In this document: in pieces, positions 1-10,706 of the stretch
Layout: each line of letters begins with the position of its first letter
How positions within the stretch are numbered: the stretch's first letter is position 1
NCBI GenBank assembly: GCA_035578175.1
Contig: JAQMRL010000006.1
Location: 57,887,001-57,951,000 of the forward strand
Direction: 5' to 3'
Source of the DNA: Catonia carolina
Lineage: Eukaryota > Arthropoda > Insecta > Hemiptera > Achilidae
DNA: 64,000 nucleotides
Notes under the pieces: generated by a model
The model's database searches: none
Told to the model about the DNA's origin: nothing
Seen by the model: the letters and a program-made list of their open reading frames with translations, nothing else
Made by a program: the position numbers and the translations under genes

Positions 1-321
1 TCTTTTTTAGTCAATGTTTATTCTTCTATTATGCAATTCTCCATTCAATTCCTCCTCCTCCCAACTCAACCTCTTAACATTCCTTGTAATCAACTTAAGT
101 ACATCTGTTACTCCGAATCTCTTTTGCTTTATAAATTTCCGACTTGTATAACCATATTTTCAGTTCAATTTCAAAGCTAAGCTGTGCATTACGAGTAAGA
201 CGGTTCAATTATAGCCTAGATTACACTACGCCGTCTAATCTTAAACCTGGAGCACCAGAGACACTTCTCTTAGGGTTACCATACCTTGAACTATTCAGTT
301 TTAAACGCTATGTACTCACCT

Positions 322-365
322 TATGCGCATAACAGACAGGTGGAGTGTCATTAGTGACATTCAAA
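322..365 (+). repeat. Fragment of SINE-like family V (head end)
   Basis: This short stretch shares the block CATAACAGACAGGTGGAGTG with the start of the complete family V copy at 47063-47453. Only the head is present, followed at once by unrelated sequence. Assignment is by similarity within the window only. Confidence 0.5.
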
Positions 366-454
366 ACATCACTAAAAATCATGTACATAATATGACTTGT
401 TTACGAAAACCGGAAAATTTTCACATGGCATGTGTTTTTTTTTTATTTGACCCA

Positions 455-755
455 CCGGGTTGGTCTAGAGGTAAAGTCGTCGCCGAAATCAGCTGTTTAA
501 CAGCTGATTTCCGGAGACGAAGGTTCCTGGTTCTAATCCTAGTAAGGGTAGTTACTTTTATACGGATTTTAATACTAGACAGTGGTTATCGGTATACTTT
601 GATGGTTGGGGTTCACTTAACCATACTCTCTCAGGAATGGTCGGTCTGAGTCTGTACGAGACTACATCTCATTTGCACGTCTTACATATCATCCTCATCT
701 CATTGGGTCGCGGGGTTGCTTATTGTTCTCAATTGAACAGATTACAACGTACACA
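455..755 (+). mobile_element. tRNA-derived SINE, copy 1
   Basis: The head carries RNA polymerase III promoter boxes: an A-box-like TGGTCTAGAGG at 461-471 and a B-box-like GGTTCTAATCC at 529-539. A second copy at about 19200-19482 matches along the body and has the better B box GGTTCAAATCC. The boxes are further apart than in a tRNA gene because a perfect hairpin (arms AAATCAGCTG and CAGCTGATTT) fills the anticodon-arm region. The body is about 220 bp and ends near a TTGAACAGATTACAAC tail. The open frame across this element is a by-product of the repeat and not a gene. Confidence 0.7.
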
Positions 756-1491
756 CATTAGCGATTTTTAAAAAATGTGTTTTTATAAAAACAAAAAAAT
801 ATTTCACGTTGTCGTAGAAACGCGATTTTGGTACCATTGGGAAGCGCTAACTTCAAACTGTATATAGCACAGTTAAAACCTGAAAATCGATATTATTTTC
901 ATTTTTTCGAGTTTGACTCCTCTTAACAGGAATGAAGATTGCAATACTGCTTAAGTAACGGTGTAAGATAGGGTTGAACGTGGCAATTTCCCTGATTATT
1001 TAAAATTCAAAAACAAAATATGAAGTTTAATAATATTTAGTGAGTCGTTTAACCTACATCATATTATACATATCACAAAATCGTTTTATTAAATTTTGAT
1101 TTCAAAGAAATATAAAGTATATTTTCATTTAACTTTTCCATTAAGTAATTTTCCGTATGTTTTCTTTTAAATACGCTATATTTATTAAATGTCATCTTGT
1201 TTGCATTCCCTTCGACTTTCTGATCGCAACATTTTAAATATTAGTCACATTTCCTTCATCTAAATGTTAAATTTTCCGTAATATATTATAATGTATTGTT
1301 CAATGTATATATTTTCTACCTACATTAGCATAACAGTGTCAAAAGATTTATTGTTCATATAACCATATGAAAAGAAATTAGGAAACTTTGTAACTTAAGT
1401 AATATTAACATGATTGCAATAATATAATAAATACTCTTTTTAAATTCATATGGTTTTAAAATAGACTACTATATTTTACAGTACTCAAATA
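756..1491. other. AT-rich stretch, nothing recognised
   Basis: No open frame of useful length, no TIR pair and no match to the repeat families seen elsewhere in the window. Confidence 0.5.
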
Positions 1492-1493
1492 TA

Positions 1494-2453
1494 CCGGGCG
1501 TCTCACGGAATTTAAACCATAGGAAAATGGTATTGATTTTCATTAGATTGTTAAAATTTTCCTTCCACGAATGAATAAAGACTTGTTATAATCAGGAATC
1601 ATTATTATTTAACTGTTTATACCTTTTAAAAAATATTATTTTGATATATTTTAAGCTGTATTATAGCTTAAATACAGAAACACATAAATTTATAACAGTT
1701 TTTTATTTAAGTACTGTAAATTTTATTGACTTGTCATATTGTATGTTTGGAGTAACGATAACGTTCTGGTGTAGAGATTTAATGATAGGGGGTTGACCCC
1801 CCTATCTTTAAATCTCTACACCAGACATCCATTGCAGTAAAATGTTTCTTTGTTAAAAAAAATATCGGGAATATTAAAAAAAGTTAATAATTTATTGATT
1901 TTCTTATTTTGACAATTTTTTATCATCTAAAATTATTTACTTAAAAATTTGTTTTATTTAAAAAAAAAAATTTACTAGGTCTACTATTTTAAATACCTAA
2001 TATATTTCCTTCAGCAACATTTTTAATTTTCAGAGACAGCGGATTATTGCTATAATTTTTGATGATAAAACAAATTTGTCAAATTAAAAAGTAAACAAAT
2101 AATTAGTTGTTTATAATATTTCCAATATTTTTCAACAATAAAAAAATTTACCGCTGATGGTTTCGACCCACCTCTCTTTACATATTTACACCAGAACGTT
2201 ACCATTTATTTAAACATACAATGCGACAAGTCGGTAAAATTAACAATACTTAAATGGAAAATGGTTACAAAAATATGTATTTTTGTATTTTGCTAAAATA
2301 CAGCTTAAATGTATTAAAATAAATATTTTTTAAAAGGTGTAAATATTTTCTAACGATTCCTAATTATTATTTTTATTTGTGGGAAGAAAGTATTGACAAA
2401 GTAATGAAAATCAATGCTATTTCCCTATGGTTCAAATTCCGTGGGACACCCGG
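1494..2453. mobile_element. 960-bp foldback DNA element with long terminal inverted repeats
   Basis: The left end (CCGGGCGTCTCACGG) and the right end (CCGTGGGACACCCGG) are inverted copies. The similarity continues inward for several hundred bases on each side, so almost the whole element can fold on itself. Both ends abut TA (1492-1493 and 2454-2455), which fits a TA target duplication as in Tc1/mariner-type elements. There is no transposase frame, so it is non-autonomous. The ends are supported by the paired TIRs and the TA sites. The superfamily is inferred from the target site only. Confidence 0.7.
1765..1825. repeat. Near-perfect 28-bp-arm hairpin inside the foldback element
   Basis: The left arm starts TCTGGTGTAGAGATTTAA and the right arm is its reverse complement, with one mismatch and a TTGA loop flanked by a G run and a C run. 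It appears to be an extra inverted duplication in the left half, because the right half (near 2185-2205) carries only one copy of the TGGTGTA motif. Confidence 0.75.
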
Positions 2454-2469
2454 TATATTATTGTATGGA

Positions 2470-2584
2470 ATTTATTGAAAATAAAATATTGTAACTTTAT
2501 TCTACTAATGGTTGATTGAATATATTGTTTACTGTAAGAATTGTGTATTTTATGGGGTGGAGTGTGTTGAAAAAGATTGATGAA
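2470..2584 (+). repeat. Dispersed repeat family X, left part, copy 1
   Basis: It shares the run from AATTGTGTATTTTATG to GTGTGTTGAAAAAGATTG with the family X copies at about 7580 and 31440. The copy is interrupted by the LINE at 2585-3680 and resumes at 3681. Confidence 0.5.
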
Positions 2585-3680
2585 TTAAAAAAAAAATTAA
2601 TTATTTTAATTGTGTATGGGATTATTGTATGGGGGCTGCTTTCAATAACAGCATTGGGTCGTTAATTGTCATACAAAAAAAAATTATGAGAACAATAAAG
2701 AAAAAGGACTCCTTGCATTTCTTCTCAGCCTCTTTTTGAACAGCTTTCTGACTTGAACATTGGAAAATTGTTCAGTAAGTCCGCTATTCTTCATCTAATT
2801 AATACTAACGATTTCACTCCCTTATTAGGGCAGAACGCAACCAGAAGAGTGGCCGCTGTCCTTTCACAGGAAGTTAAGAAAAATACAACTGCAGGACAGA
2901 GACATTTTGACTTCTTGGCACCTAAGTTTTACAGATTGCTGCCGGAGTACGTTAAAGACAGGTCTCGTGATAAGAATTTCTAACTCTTGATCAAAATATT
3001 TCTAATTCACCTGGGGCAGAACTCTCACTTGGAGTCTTTAATTTCTAGGGTTAGGCGTCACTAGGGTTAGGTGGGTATTATTGGCTCGCTAAATTATTAG
3101 TCATATACTAGTAGTAGTTCTAGTTATATATGTATATTTATAATGTTTTTTTTTTGTTTCTGTTATTGCGCTGGTATTATGTATTCTGTGTTGCATTTGT
3201 GTATGGAGAAATAGTCAAATTTAAGGGAGGTAGTTAAGGAAAAATTTTGTTTTCATTTTTTTCTCTCTAAAATAATATAAAGTAAATTGGCAGAGGTTTT
3301 TTTCATATTTTATAAATGCGCTGTTTCATAACTTTGCTGATGTTGTATTATCATTTATAAACATTTTAGTTTTATCATAAGTTTTAGTTTTTATTTACAT
3401 TTGTATTCTGCCTGTTTTTGTTTAATTTTTTATTTTATACCAACGTGTTTTTTAATGTTACTTGATCATTGTCTCTTTTGTGTGACTTATTTTTTTTGTG
3501 TAACAAGTGATGTAGTATTGGTATTAACTGTTTTTTTCTTTTTCTTTTTTTTATCAGTGCTATTATTGTTGTATTTTAGTTTTATTTTGTGCTATGTATT
3601 TTTGTAATTAAGAGAAATCCTCCTCCAAGCACGGGCTTTGCTCTTTTGGAGAAGTAATAAAGGAAATAAATAAATAAATA
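2585..3680 (+). mobile_element. 5'-truncated CR1-like non-LTR retrotransposon
   Basis: The 3' end carries a short A-rich repeat tail, AAATAAATAAATAAATA, after a small GAGC-type stem (AAGCACGGGCTTTGCTCTT). The left part encodes the end of a LINE ORF2: a YGIIVWG-like motif near 2615-2645, QKKI-like sequence near 2675 in another frame, then the terminal frame at 2753-2983. Two family X relatives (about 7655 and 31490) read straight through the insertion point, which supports the ends. Repeats of about 10-12 bp resembling GATTGCGATGAA flank it. Frameshifts and stops show it is dead. Confidence 0.65.
2753..2983 (+). pseudogene. C-terminal end of a CR1-like LINE ORF2
   Basis: This 76-residue frame matches what I expect at the end of CR1/Jockey-type ORF2 proteins, past the reverse transcriptase domain: a LxxLNI-like segment followed by HFDFLAPKFYRLLPEYVK, then stop. 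Upstream coding (the YGIIVWG and QKKIMRTIK stretches) lies in other frames, so at least two frameshifts or stops separate it from the rest. No catalytic residues remain. The start codon given is only the first methionine of the open frame and is not a biological start. Confidence 0.55.
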
Positions 3681-4200
3681 GTTGCGATGAACAAAATGAT
3701 TTGAATGGGAATTCCTTTTACGGTGTTGCAGAACAGCGGCGAGAGATTTTAATTTTTTGGAAAATTATTAGACTGCAAGTATTACAACAGTTTGCGCCTT
3801 TGTAGATAAGTTAGAAATTTAATGAATTTTGAAAGAAAGTTGCAAAGACGATCAAAATAGTATCGTTACGAGACCGGTTCTGCATTATGTTAACTAGTGC
3901 GTATGCATAAGGATTGTATCAATATTGTTAGTGGACAAGTAAATGAATTTTTTTGTTTCATAAAGGACGGTATTTCATGGTTAGACAAGTTTAGTTTAAG
4001 CTTAAATTTATGTAGCCTAATTGATTTAAATTATGGAATATAATGTTAAAAGTTTAAATTTAATCATCGACTGTAATTATCTGGTGTGTAAATAAATAAT
4101 GAATCGAAATAAGTTAAAAGTAATTAAGTTAAGTTTATTATTTATCTTACCCAAATCCCGAATTGACTTAGATTTAGTTGTTACAATGTAATGTAACATA
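3681..4200 (+). repeat. Dispersed repeat family X, right part, copy 1
   Basis: It continues the repeat interrupted at 2584. It shares GTTGCGATGAA, GGAATTCCTT and an AGTGCGTATGC segment with the copies at 7660-8130 and 31500-32060. It ends near ACCCAAATCCCGAA, which corresponds to AACCAGATCCC in two other copies. Class unknown; the end could be an LTR boundary, but no matching partner LTR is present. Confidence 0.45.
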
Positions 4201-4284
4201 GCAGCTGGGTTTCATGAAAAATTGTTAATGAATAAACCAAAAGTTTGGGTGATTAGGAAATAAATTAGACTATTTTACAGAATA

Positions 4285-4440
4285 TTATTTTGTTTATTTA
4301 TTTCCATTATATTAGTTTTACAATATGTACAATTTCTTGTCTATATGAACAAAAATTACTTTCCTGAATAAGGTAAAGCCTCCACTCAGGAAAGGATACT
4401 GAATGAAATTCTATTCATCCGAAAAGAAAAGAATATTTTT
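4285..4440 (-). repeat. LINE 3' end fragment
   Basis: Read on the minus strand, this piece has a TTCCTGAGTGGAGGCTTTACC stem-like segment followed by GGAAATAAATAAACAAAAT, the layout expected for a LINE 3' UTR and tail. No coding part is attached. Confidence 0.4.
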
Positions 4441-4599
4441 ATTAAATCTATTTTTACTGCAGTATAATCTACAATCCTTTGTAGAATAAAAAGCCAATAG
4501 CATTTATTTTTTATGTACCTTAAGTGAAAAAACTTCAAAAGACGAACTTCATAGAATATTACATTATATCTTATCTTATCACTTTAAAATAAGCTCACA

Positions 4600-4842
4600 G
4601 GATGTTTTTACTATCTTAGTATGTTTTTGGTATTTTATACTGAATATGACTATATTCTTGAACGGTATTAATATTTATACCTCTGTGTATCATGTTGTTA
4701 GTGTTATAATATGTACGAATACATATTGTATCGTACATCAAGGTTTTTTTGTAATTGGTCTTGAAACCTTTGCAGAATTTCTCTGTTAGAATGTTTTTTC
4801 GAGCCATAAAATTTTTTCTCATAAATTAAAACTGATTTGAAA
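4600..4842 (-). pseudogene. Jockey-type LINE ORF2 fragment (C-terminal region)
   Basis: On the minus strand the DNA GAAATTCTGCAAAGGTTTCA corresponds to the conserved EILQRFQ segment after the reverse transcriptase domain of Jockey-type ORF2. A second segment resembles IHRxININTVQE followed by IQYKIPK. The same segments occur at 13020-13395 (minus), 13995-14345 (plus) and in the longer LINE at 50587-51036. Reading frame shifts break it. It is a decayed piece with no start. Confidence 0.5.
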
Positions 4843-5164
4843 GTTTCTATGTTTGCAAGTTATTGTTTAAATTAAGCCTTGGTGTGTATTTGGAATATAT
4901 CTGCTTTATGTATGAATTTGTGCGTGTTTAGAATTGAATGTGAAATTACAGTATTTTCCAAGACTGTAACGGTAAAAGGAAGTCGTTGTGTAGAGAGTGA
5001 ATTGTTAGTGAGATAGTAGGAACATAAAATTATTGTACCATAGCAATTTTTTTCTGCATTGTCTGAATGTGTTTTGTTATTGTGATGGTTTAGCAGAACC
5101 CCATGCTTGTACACCGTAAGTACAGACTAAGTGATGGATCTGTTTTGAATTTTCATATATTTTA
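4843..5164. other. Unassigned AT-rich sequence
   Basis: An 80-codon open frame lies on the minus strand here, but I recognise no family in it. It may be an extension of the neighbouring LINE debris. Confidence 0.3.
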
Positions 5165-5700
5165 AATGTTTATTTATTTAAAGTCGCATCAGCAATAAAG
5201 TCATTAGCAACCACAATTACATGATATCAATTATAATGTCATATGTCTATAAATCACTGAGGTAAAAAAATGTTTATTCCTGATGTCAGTTACCATGAGT
5301 TCCGTATTTTGCGTTATGTTATACTGTTCTCGTAGATTTGTTGGCATTGCATAAGTAAGTGTTTTATCGTCAATTTAGTTTTGTTTTAAAAATAACAGGT
5401 TAGTGCATTAGTATTTTGAAGTAAGTATTCGAGTGTGAGCCTAGAATGTTCGATTCGTAGACGTAACAAGTACGTGATCTTGTCTGTTACTTTGTAATAT
5501 TAATTATGTCATGCGTGTTTTTAATGAAGCAGTGAAGTTTACATTAATCCATTTCCCATTGATTGTTTCACATTTTCTTGTGTACTAATTTTGACAAATC
5601 AACAGTGAGATAGCATGATTGTGAAGTACTCCATTTATGACACGTTCAGCAGTATTATCTGCTTTCTCATTTTCTGATGTACCAACGTGTGCCGGAGTTT
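5165..5700 (-). pseudogene. I-like LINE ORF2 fragment: RNase H end, terminal region and 3' UTR
   Basis: Minus-strand translation near 5690-5610 gives PAHVGTSENEKADNTAERV, the HxG...NExAD block at the end of an RNase H domain in LINE ORF2 proteins. Further on, in another frame, comes a RLRIEHSRLTLEYLL segment (about 5460-5400), the counterpart of RLRTGHSLISHQHLL in the fragment at 63180-63620. The 3' end GTGGTTGCTAATGAC...TGATGCGACTTTAAATAAATAAA also matches that fragment's 3' UTR. Several stops and frameshifts are present. Clade (I-like) is inferred from the RNase H domain. Confidence 0.6.
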
Positions 5701-5706
5701 ATTAAA

Positions 5707-5802
5707 ATTCAATAATTTAATTTGAATAAACTCCAAATTTAAAAATAGCCAAATATAAAAATTAATAACACAACTATTGTGGTATTAATTTTTATATTTG
5801 GC
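5707..5802. repeat. Two adjacent perfect or near-perfect hairpins
   Basis: The first hairpin has GAGTTTATT and AATAAACTC arms around 5706-5742. The second has 20-bp perfect arms, GCCAAATATAAAAATTAATA at 5748-5767 and its complement at 5783-5802, with a 15-nt loop. They lie between a LINE remnant and the Helitron. They could be the ends of a tiny foldback element. Confidence 0.65.
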
Positions 5803-5917
5803 GATAAAAGCCTAATTATTTCTTGAATTATCGGTTTTTTATTATTTAAACATGGCATTCTTTCAAGAACATTTTAGAGTCGGAAAATGACAGATTTGGA
5901 ATTTTGAGACAATTTAA

Positions 5918-6584
5918 TCTATACTAATATAATAAAGAAACGTCTGTTTGTTTGTTTGTATAAGGTAATCTCAGAAACTACAGAACTGATTTTAAAAATC
6001 TTTCATTGTTGCATAGCTTAGAGCTTCCTGATCAATATAGGCTATGTTGCAAATTTAAGTAACTTTATTTAAGTGGTGTATTTTTTGGGCTAGAAGCACG
6101 ATTCAACTTTTATATTTCATAGAAAAACTTGAAGAATAACATTCGATTTAAAAAACATTAAAAATTCGGAAATATTCAAAAAATATTTTTTGTACTGTAT
6201 TTATGTATTTGTTTTCATTGAACAGGAAGTGAATGAGTCATATATTTCCAGTTACTCTGCGTACCGTACCGACGTATGTCTCTTATGTCAGCCACATATT
6301 ATCACTGTCCCTTTGTTTTCCATCGGCATTCTTCTGTCTATTCTATTCAATTCTGTTAAATCGCTGGGACAAACATTTAAAACGGTGGGTATCGATTTGA
6401 GACAAGAGTGCTTCACTCATGGGCAACTTTATGATGGACTTTCTAGAGCTGGAAGTGCAGAAAAACAACTTATTTTGCTGCCAAAGGGTAACAAAACCAC
6501 AAATATTGTATATAGAGAAGTTTTAAAATAATTTAATGAGGCCTACATTAGCTGCTGTGAAGCGAAGCGAGCGGAGGTTGTTAG
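5918..6584 (+). mobile_element. Helitron, internally deleted, with helicase remnant
   Basis: The 5' end TCTATACTAATATAATAAAG is preceded by A (5917), and the 3' end ...GGAGGTTGTTAG is followed by T (6585). This is the A^T insertion site with TC and CTRR-like ends known for Helitrons (here TTAG for CTAG). A GC-rich segment AGCGAAGCGAGCGG lies just before the 3' end. The interior keeps about 220 bp of coding sequence for the end of a Pif1-type helicase (6310-6531). There are no TIRs and no target duplication, as expected for rolling-circle transposition. Confidence 0.75.
6310..6531 (+). pseudogene. Helitron helicase C-terminal fragment (Pif1-like)
   Basis: The last 70 or so codons of this open frame carry the end of the Pif1-like helicase of Helitrons: a LGQTFKTVGIDLR segment (the GQT...GIDLR part of the late helicase motifs), then FTHGQLYDGLSRAGSAE, the counterpart of the conserved HGQLYVALSRV block, and finally KTTNIVYREVLK before the stop. 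The preceding ILLSILFNSVKS looks like a decayed form of the usual TINKSQ segment. The open frame begins at 6190, but residues before about 6310 have no helicase similarity, so I do not extend it. Rep and most of the helicase are absent, so it cannot act alone. Confidence 0.7.
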
Positions 6585-7575
6585 TATTCTCTACAGAAAA
6601 TTTTAAGAGGCTGTTCAACAAATAAAAGCAAGTTTTTAGTTTTTGTGATGTGTATACCTTACGTAAGCAATTAGTTGAAATGTTAGCCTAAGTGAGTTAC
6701 TTATTGATTGTCATAGTGAACGAATATTTCGTCTAAGCGTAAAGGTTGTTACTTGTGAAAACTTCAGTTCACTTATTTTGATTTTCCATTTTTTAAGCCA
6801 ATTCTCTTAAGGCTTAAATGGATATGAATTTTATGCAAAGCGTCTGCCCGATCATATTCAAAGTTAATAAGAGAAAATATTTCAATAAGAACTGAATTGT
6901 TAATACAGTTAAGGATTTCTAAGTAAAGTAAATGAACGTTCCTTTACTAAATTACGTTTTAAGAATAATTCTTAAAGATTAAGATTAAAAATTATTTTTA
7001 ATCTTAAATTTCTATACCCTGTCACGTAGATGACTATAATAAAATTAATGAAGAAGTAATTTGTTGATTTAATTCTAAGTTCCCTATATATTAAAGATTT
7101 GTTACTATAATTATTCCACCGTTATTTCATGCAACTGTATTTTAAAGGGATAACAAGTAAATGATTTGTTTCTGACAAAACATTTATTATTCGATCGTGG
7201 TAAACCTGTTACATTAAATTTTCAAACAAAATATTAGTAAAATTACTCCTGTAATCCAACAGTAATAACCTTTTATCATCCGTAAGTCTCTTACCCTATC
7301 GTTGCATGGAGTTAATAAGGCTAGAAGTATAAATTTTTTAAGGTATCGAGGAATTTTCTTAAGTCTGCAGATAGCATCTATCGTTGAGCAACCCATAATA
7401 ATTCTAGATAACTGAACAACAGAATATTAATTTTATAACTTGACTAATGATTTCAAGATCTGTCAATTATACATTAAGTATAGCCTAAGCCATTATTAAG
7501 TAATAGTATAATATATTTTACCCATATTTCATTACAAAAAATGAAGTAGGATGCTGCAACTTTACAACAGTAGCC
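6585..7575. other. AT-rich stretch, nothing recognised
   Basis: The longest frame here, 60 codons on the minus strand at 7214-7396, has no recognisable motif. I see no TIR pair. Confidence 0.4.
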
Positions 7576-7579
7576 TATT

Positions 7580-8130
7580 ATTCTAAAAAATAATGACACA
7601 ACAAATTATTGTTTATTGTAAAAATTTGTGTATTGTATGAGGTGAAGTGTATTCAATGAGGATGACAGATTGCGATGAATGAAATGTTTTGAATAGGAAT
7701 TCTTGGAAATTGAAACTATAAGAAAAGTTTATTTTTATTAATCCAAACAAGCAAAGAAAGAATTAGAAGGGTCTCGATTGTTTGAGAAGCTGTCACACCA
7801 GAGACATAAAAACAGTTATTGCCTTTGTAAGCAGATAGTATTTGGATTGTGAATGAAATAATTGTAGTCAGGCTGTTTCAAATAGTGTCGGACAGGTAAA
7901 TCTTTGTTTGATTGTTAAATTACAGTATTTTATTGTAGTCAATTTAAGTTTTGGTTTTCGTTTAGTAATTAATTTAATTGAAGTAGGTAATTTGATTGTA
8001 ATTATTAATCGTGCAAATAAAAATTTTTATAGGTTTCAATTAAGGTTTTATTTATAATAACCAGATCCCAAAACGACCTTGGTTTAAGTGTTAACTATTA
8101 TTATAATTAATTCAAGGTTTTTATACCGTT
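7580..8130 (+). repeat. Dispersed repeat family X, copy 2 (uninterrupted)
   Basis: It aligns by eye with 2470-2584 plus 3681-4200 and with 31440-32060: TTTGTGTATTGTATGAGGTG, GATTGCGATGAA, GGAATTCTT, AGAAGGGTCT. It serves as an empty site for the LINE at 2585-3680. It ends near ATAACCAGATCCC (about 8060), which is also found at about 26215. Confidence 0.55.
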
Positions 8131-10158
8131 CTATATCACAACTAATATATCTATCATATATCACCGATAGGATTTTTATTGTACCGTTTGTGTCAGTTTC
8201 TTTTGGGATCTGATTGTTACAAAATATCAAAACATCCTGTTATGTATACAAAATATTTATTTACAGACTAATTACATTAATTAAAAGACTGCAATAAACT
8301 ACTTTAGCTAATAATAGACTAACTTCATTACAAAATGTTTTAAACCTAAACTTAAGACCTTAACTAAGTTCTTATGAAAAGAAAATATCGTAATAAAACA
8401 AGTACCATAGTAAACAATATGCACTGATTGTTTGCTATGAAGAGATGCTACAATCACGATGTATTATGAACAAAACTGGTTTTCACTCACTTCATTTAAC
8501 ATTAATTTCAAAAAGATTCGACTGACAATCAATCGTAACACTGACTATCTTTACAAACTGTTTTCTCCTGACTGCCCAAGAAAGGTTACCAGCTTTATTT
8601 AGGAACAGAAAATATTCAAAATATAATAAATACGTACACAAAAATAATAAATCAATTCTACCCTATTCTAAGAAGCCAAAAAATGAGGTGTTACTTGGAG
8701 GCAATAGTCACACTAACACAATTCACACAAAATTTCATTGTCAAAAACTCAATACAAAATCATTATTTTAGAAACAATATTGTTCATTTAGTGGATGTGT
8801 ATCACAGAACGGTGTAAGGATATGTTACATGAAGAAGAAATATTATTTTTTACACCCAGTTATTAATGACTACAAAGTTACTTTTATAATAAATTTATTC
8901 AGAAGAAAATTTAATGGAAATATAAGTTATTACATTTTCAAAAGGCTTATATGTACAATGAACTAAATGGCTTATAATTCTCTCGAGAATTAATTATAAA
9001 GGAGTAAATGAAGAAGTTATCATCAAATTTAAACTTCATTTAAGTCTTTAAGTTACATACTTTAAATTAAGTTTAAGTATTAACTCGATCATTTCAAACG
9101 TTTCACATATGAATATGGGTAAAAGTTCATTAACGAATTATGTACTTGATAAAAGAGATAATTTCTTGTAAATTAGTAACAAACGTGTAAATTTCTTATA
9201 TAACTTTTTTTAAATTAAAAGCTTTTACGTTGGAAATAGTTTTTTAATTTGTTTTCTTTGATTGTTATTCGCTTCAAATTTTCAGGTCTAATAAATTACT
9301 TCAAATTTTCAAAATGTAAGAGTTCCCTTTGATTTTCTGATTTTCTTCCTTCATTTTGCAGTGTATTAACTTGTAGGATTTTACCGAAAGCAGTATTTCA
9401 CCTAAACCTCTCCACGATAATAACGTCAGCCATTATTACCGACTTTGTCAATAGGGATTTTAAAGGGTTTGAAATGTTTCAGAGCGCTTTTATCCTCATT
9501 TTCACTACCTTATCTGTTACCGGAATCAGCGAGTTTGTTAATCCAATAAGCCAGAATTAGAAATTTACAGATGACAATGGTTTGTTGACAATTTGAGATA
9601 ATGAAGAGTATTTTAGTGTAAAATTAAACCTTAAACACATATTATTGTCATTAATTTTTTTCTATTAAAATCTAATTAATTTTTTACTTCTTCCCATTTA
9701 TTACGAAATTAAATCTAGGATTTTACTCATTAATTCGTTCATTCTTATCTAATCGCAATCTTTCTACAAGAAATATTTACAGAATATCATTGTGTCACAT
9801 AATGTGTTTGCAATTTTTTGCTTTCTGTTTATCAAAATCGCAATAAGTTATATTTTGTATCTTATCACTCGATAATAATGCATTATTAATTACTTTCTGA
9901 ATTCATCTGATCTCTTGCGTTCGCGTTCGTAACCACAACCACACATTCTTAACTCTGTTTCATCCTGCCACTCCATTTCAAAAAGTAATCATGCCACCTG
10001 GCCTGATCCAACTTTAAACTTAGTAATTTACTATTTTTAAAAAATTTGGATTCCCATCTTTTCCGAAGTTGTCCAATACCATGTTGCCTGGTTGATTAGT
10101 ACATAAATTCTCTTTGAGTGTTCAATAATATTGCACCTACAATAAATTACTGTAACAC
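8131..10158. other. Long AT-rich stretch, nothing recognised
   Basis: No open frame above 60 codons and no match to the window's repeat families. A slightly more GC-rich island at about 9400-9560 gives no coding signal that I can recognise. Confidence 0.4.
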
Positions 10159-10159
10159 C

Positions 10160-10706
10160 TAATCTCTTCATTTATTTTGTAGCCCAACAATTGATACTTT
10201 GTTAAAGGTCTTAACAAACTCATCTCAGCTCCAAATTTTCTAATATCTGCTGAACAGTCGTGATTCAACACTCTGAACTATGCCTTAAACCTAACAGGAC
10301 CAAGATATAAAACTTTAAAATTGTCTTTTTTCGCACTATATGAATCAGCGTTTACCTAATGTATAAGTCTTTTGAAACTATAACTTTTTGCATTCTCAAT
10401 AGCCGTAATTTTCTTTCATGTAGTGAACACTCAGAATAAGCGTTTTCAAACAGTCTCTTCATATATTTTTTAGCCAAACAGTCGATATTTTGCTAAAAGT
10501 CTACCAAGCTCATCTCGGAAGCATTTATTTTGATACCTTCTGAACAGTGATGATTCAACACTTTGAACTATGTAAAGACAGAACCAAGGTAACTTTAAAA
10601 TTGTCTCTTTTTGACTATATCGATCAGCGTCTACCTTATGTATAAAGCCTTTGAAACTATAAGTTCTTGCATTCTCAGTGGTCGTATTTTCCTTTCATAT
10701 AGTGTG
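10160..10706. repeat. Direct tandem duplication, unit about 285 bp
   Basis: Copy 1 (about 10160-10430) and copy 2 (about 10455-10706) share in order TCTTCAT-TATTTT-TAGCC, TTGTTAAAGGTCT/TTGCTAAAAGTCT, TGAACAGTCGTGATTCAACACT, AACTTTAAAATTGTCT, GAATCAGCGT/GATCAGCGTC, TTTGAAACTATAA and TTTCCTTTCAT. The copies are diverged, so the duplication is old. No coding content is recognised. Confidence 0.65.

Noticed and set aside
323..649. 108-codon frame as a gene
   Set aside because: It coincides with a tRNA-derived SINE whose second copy has no such frame.
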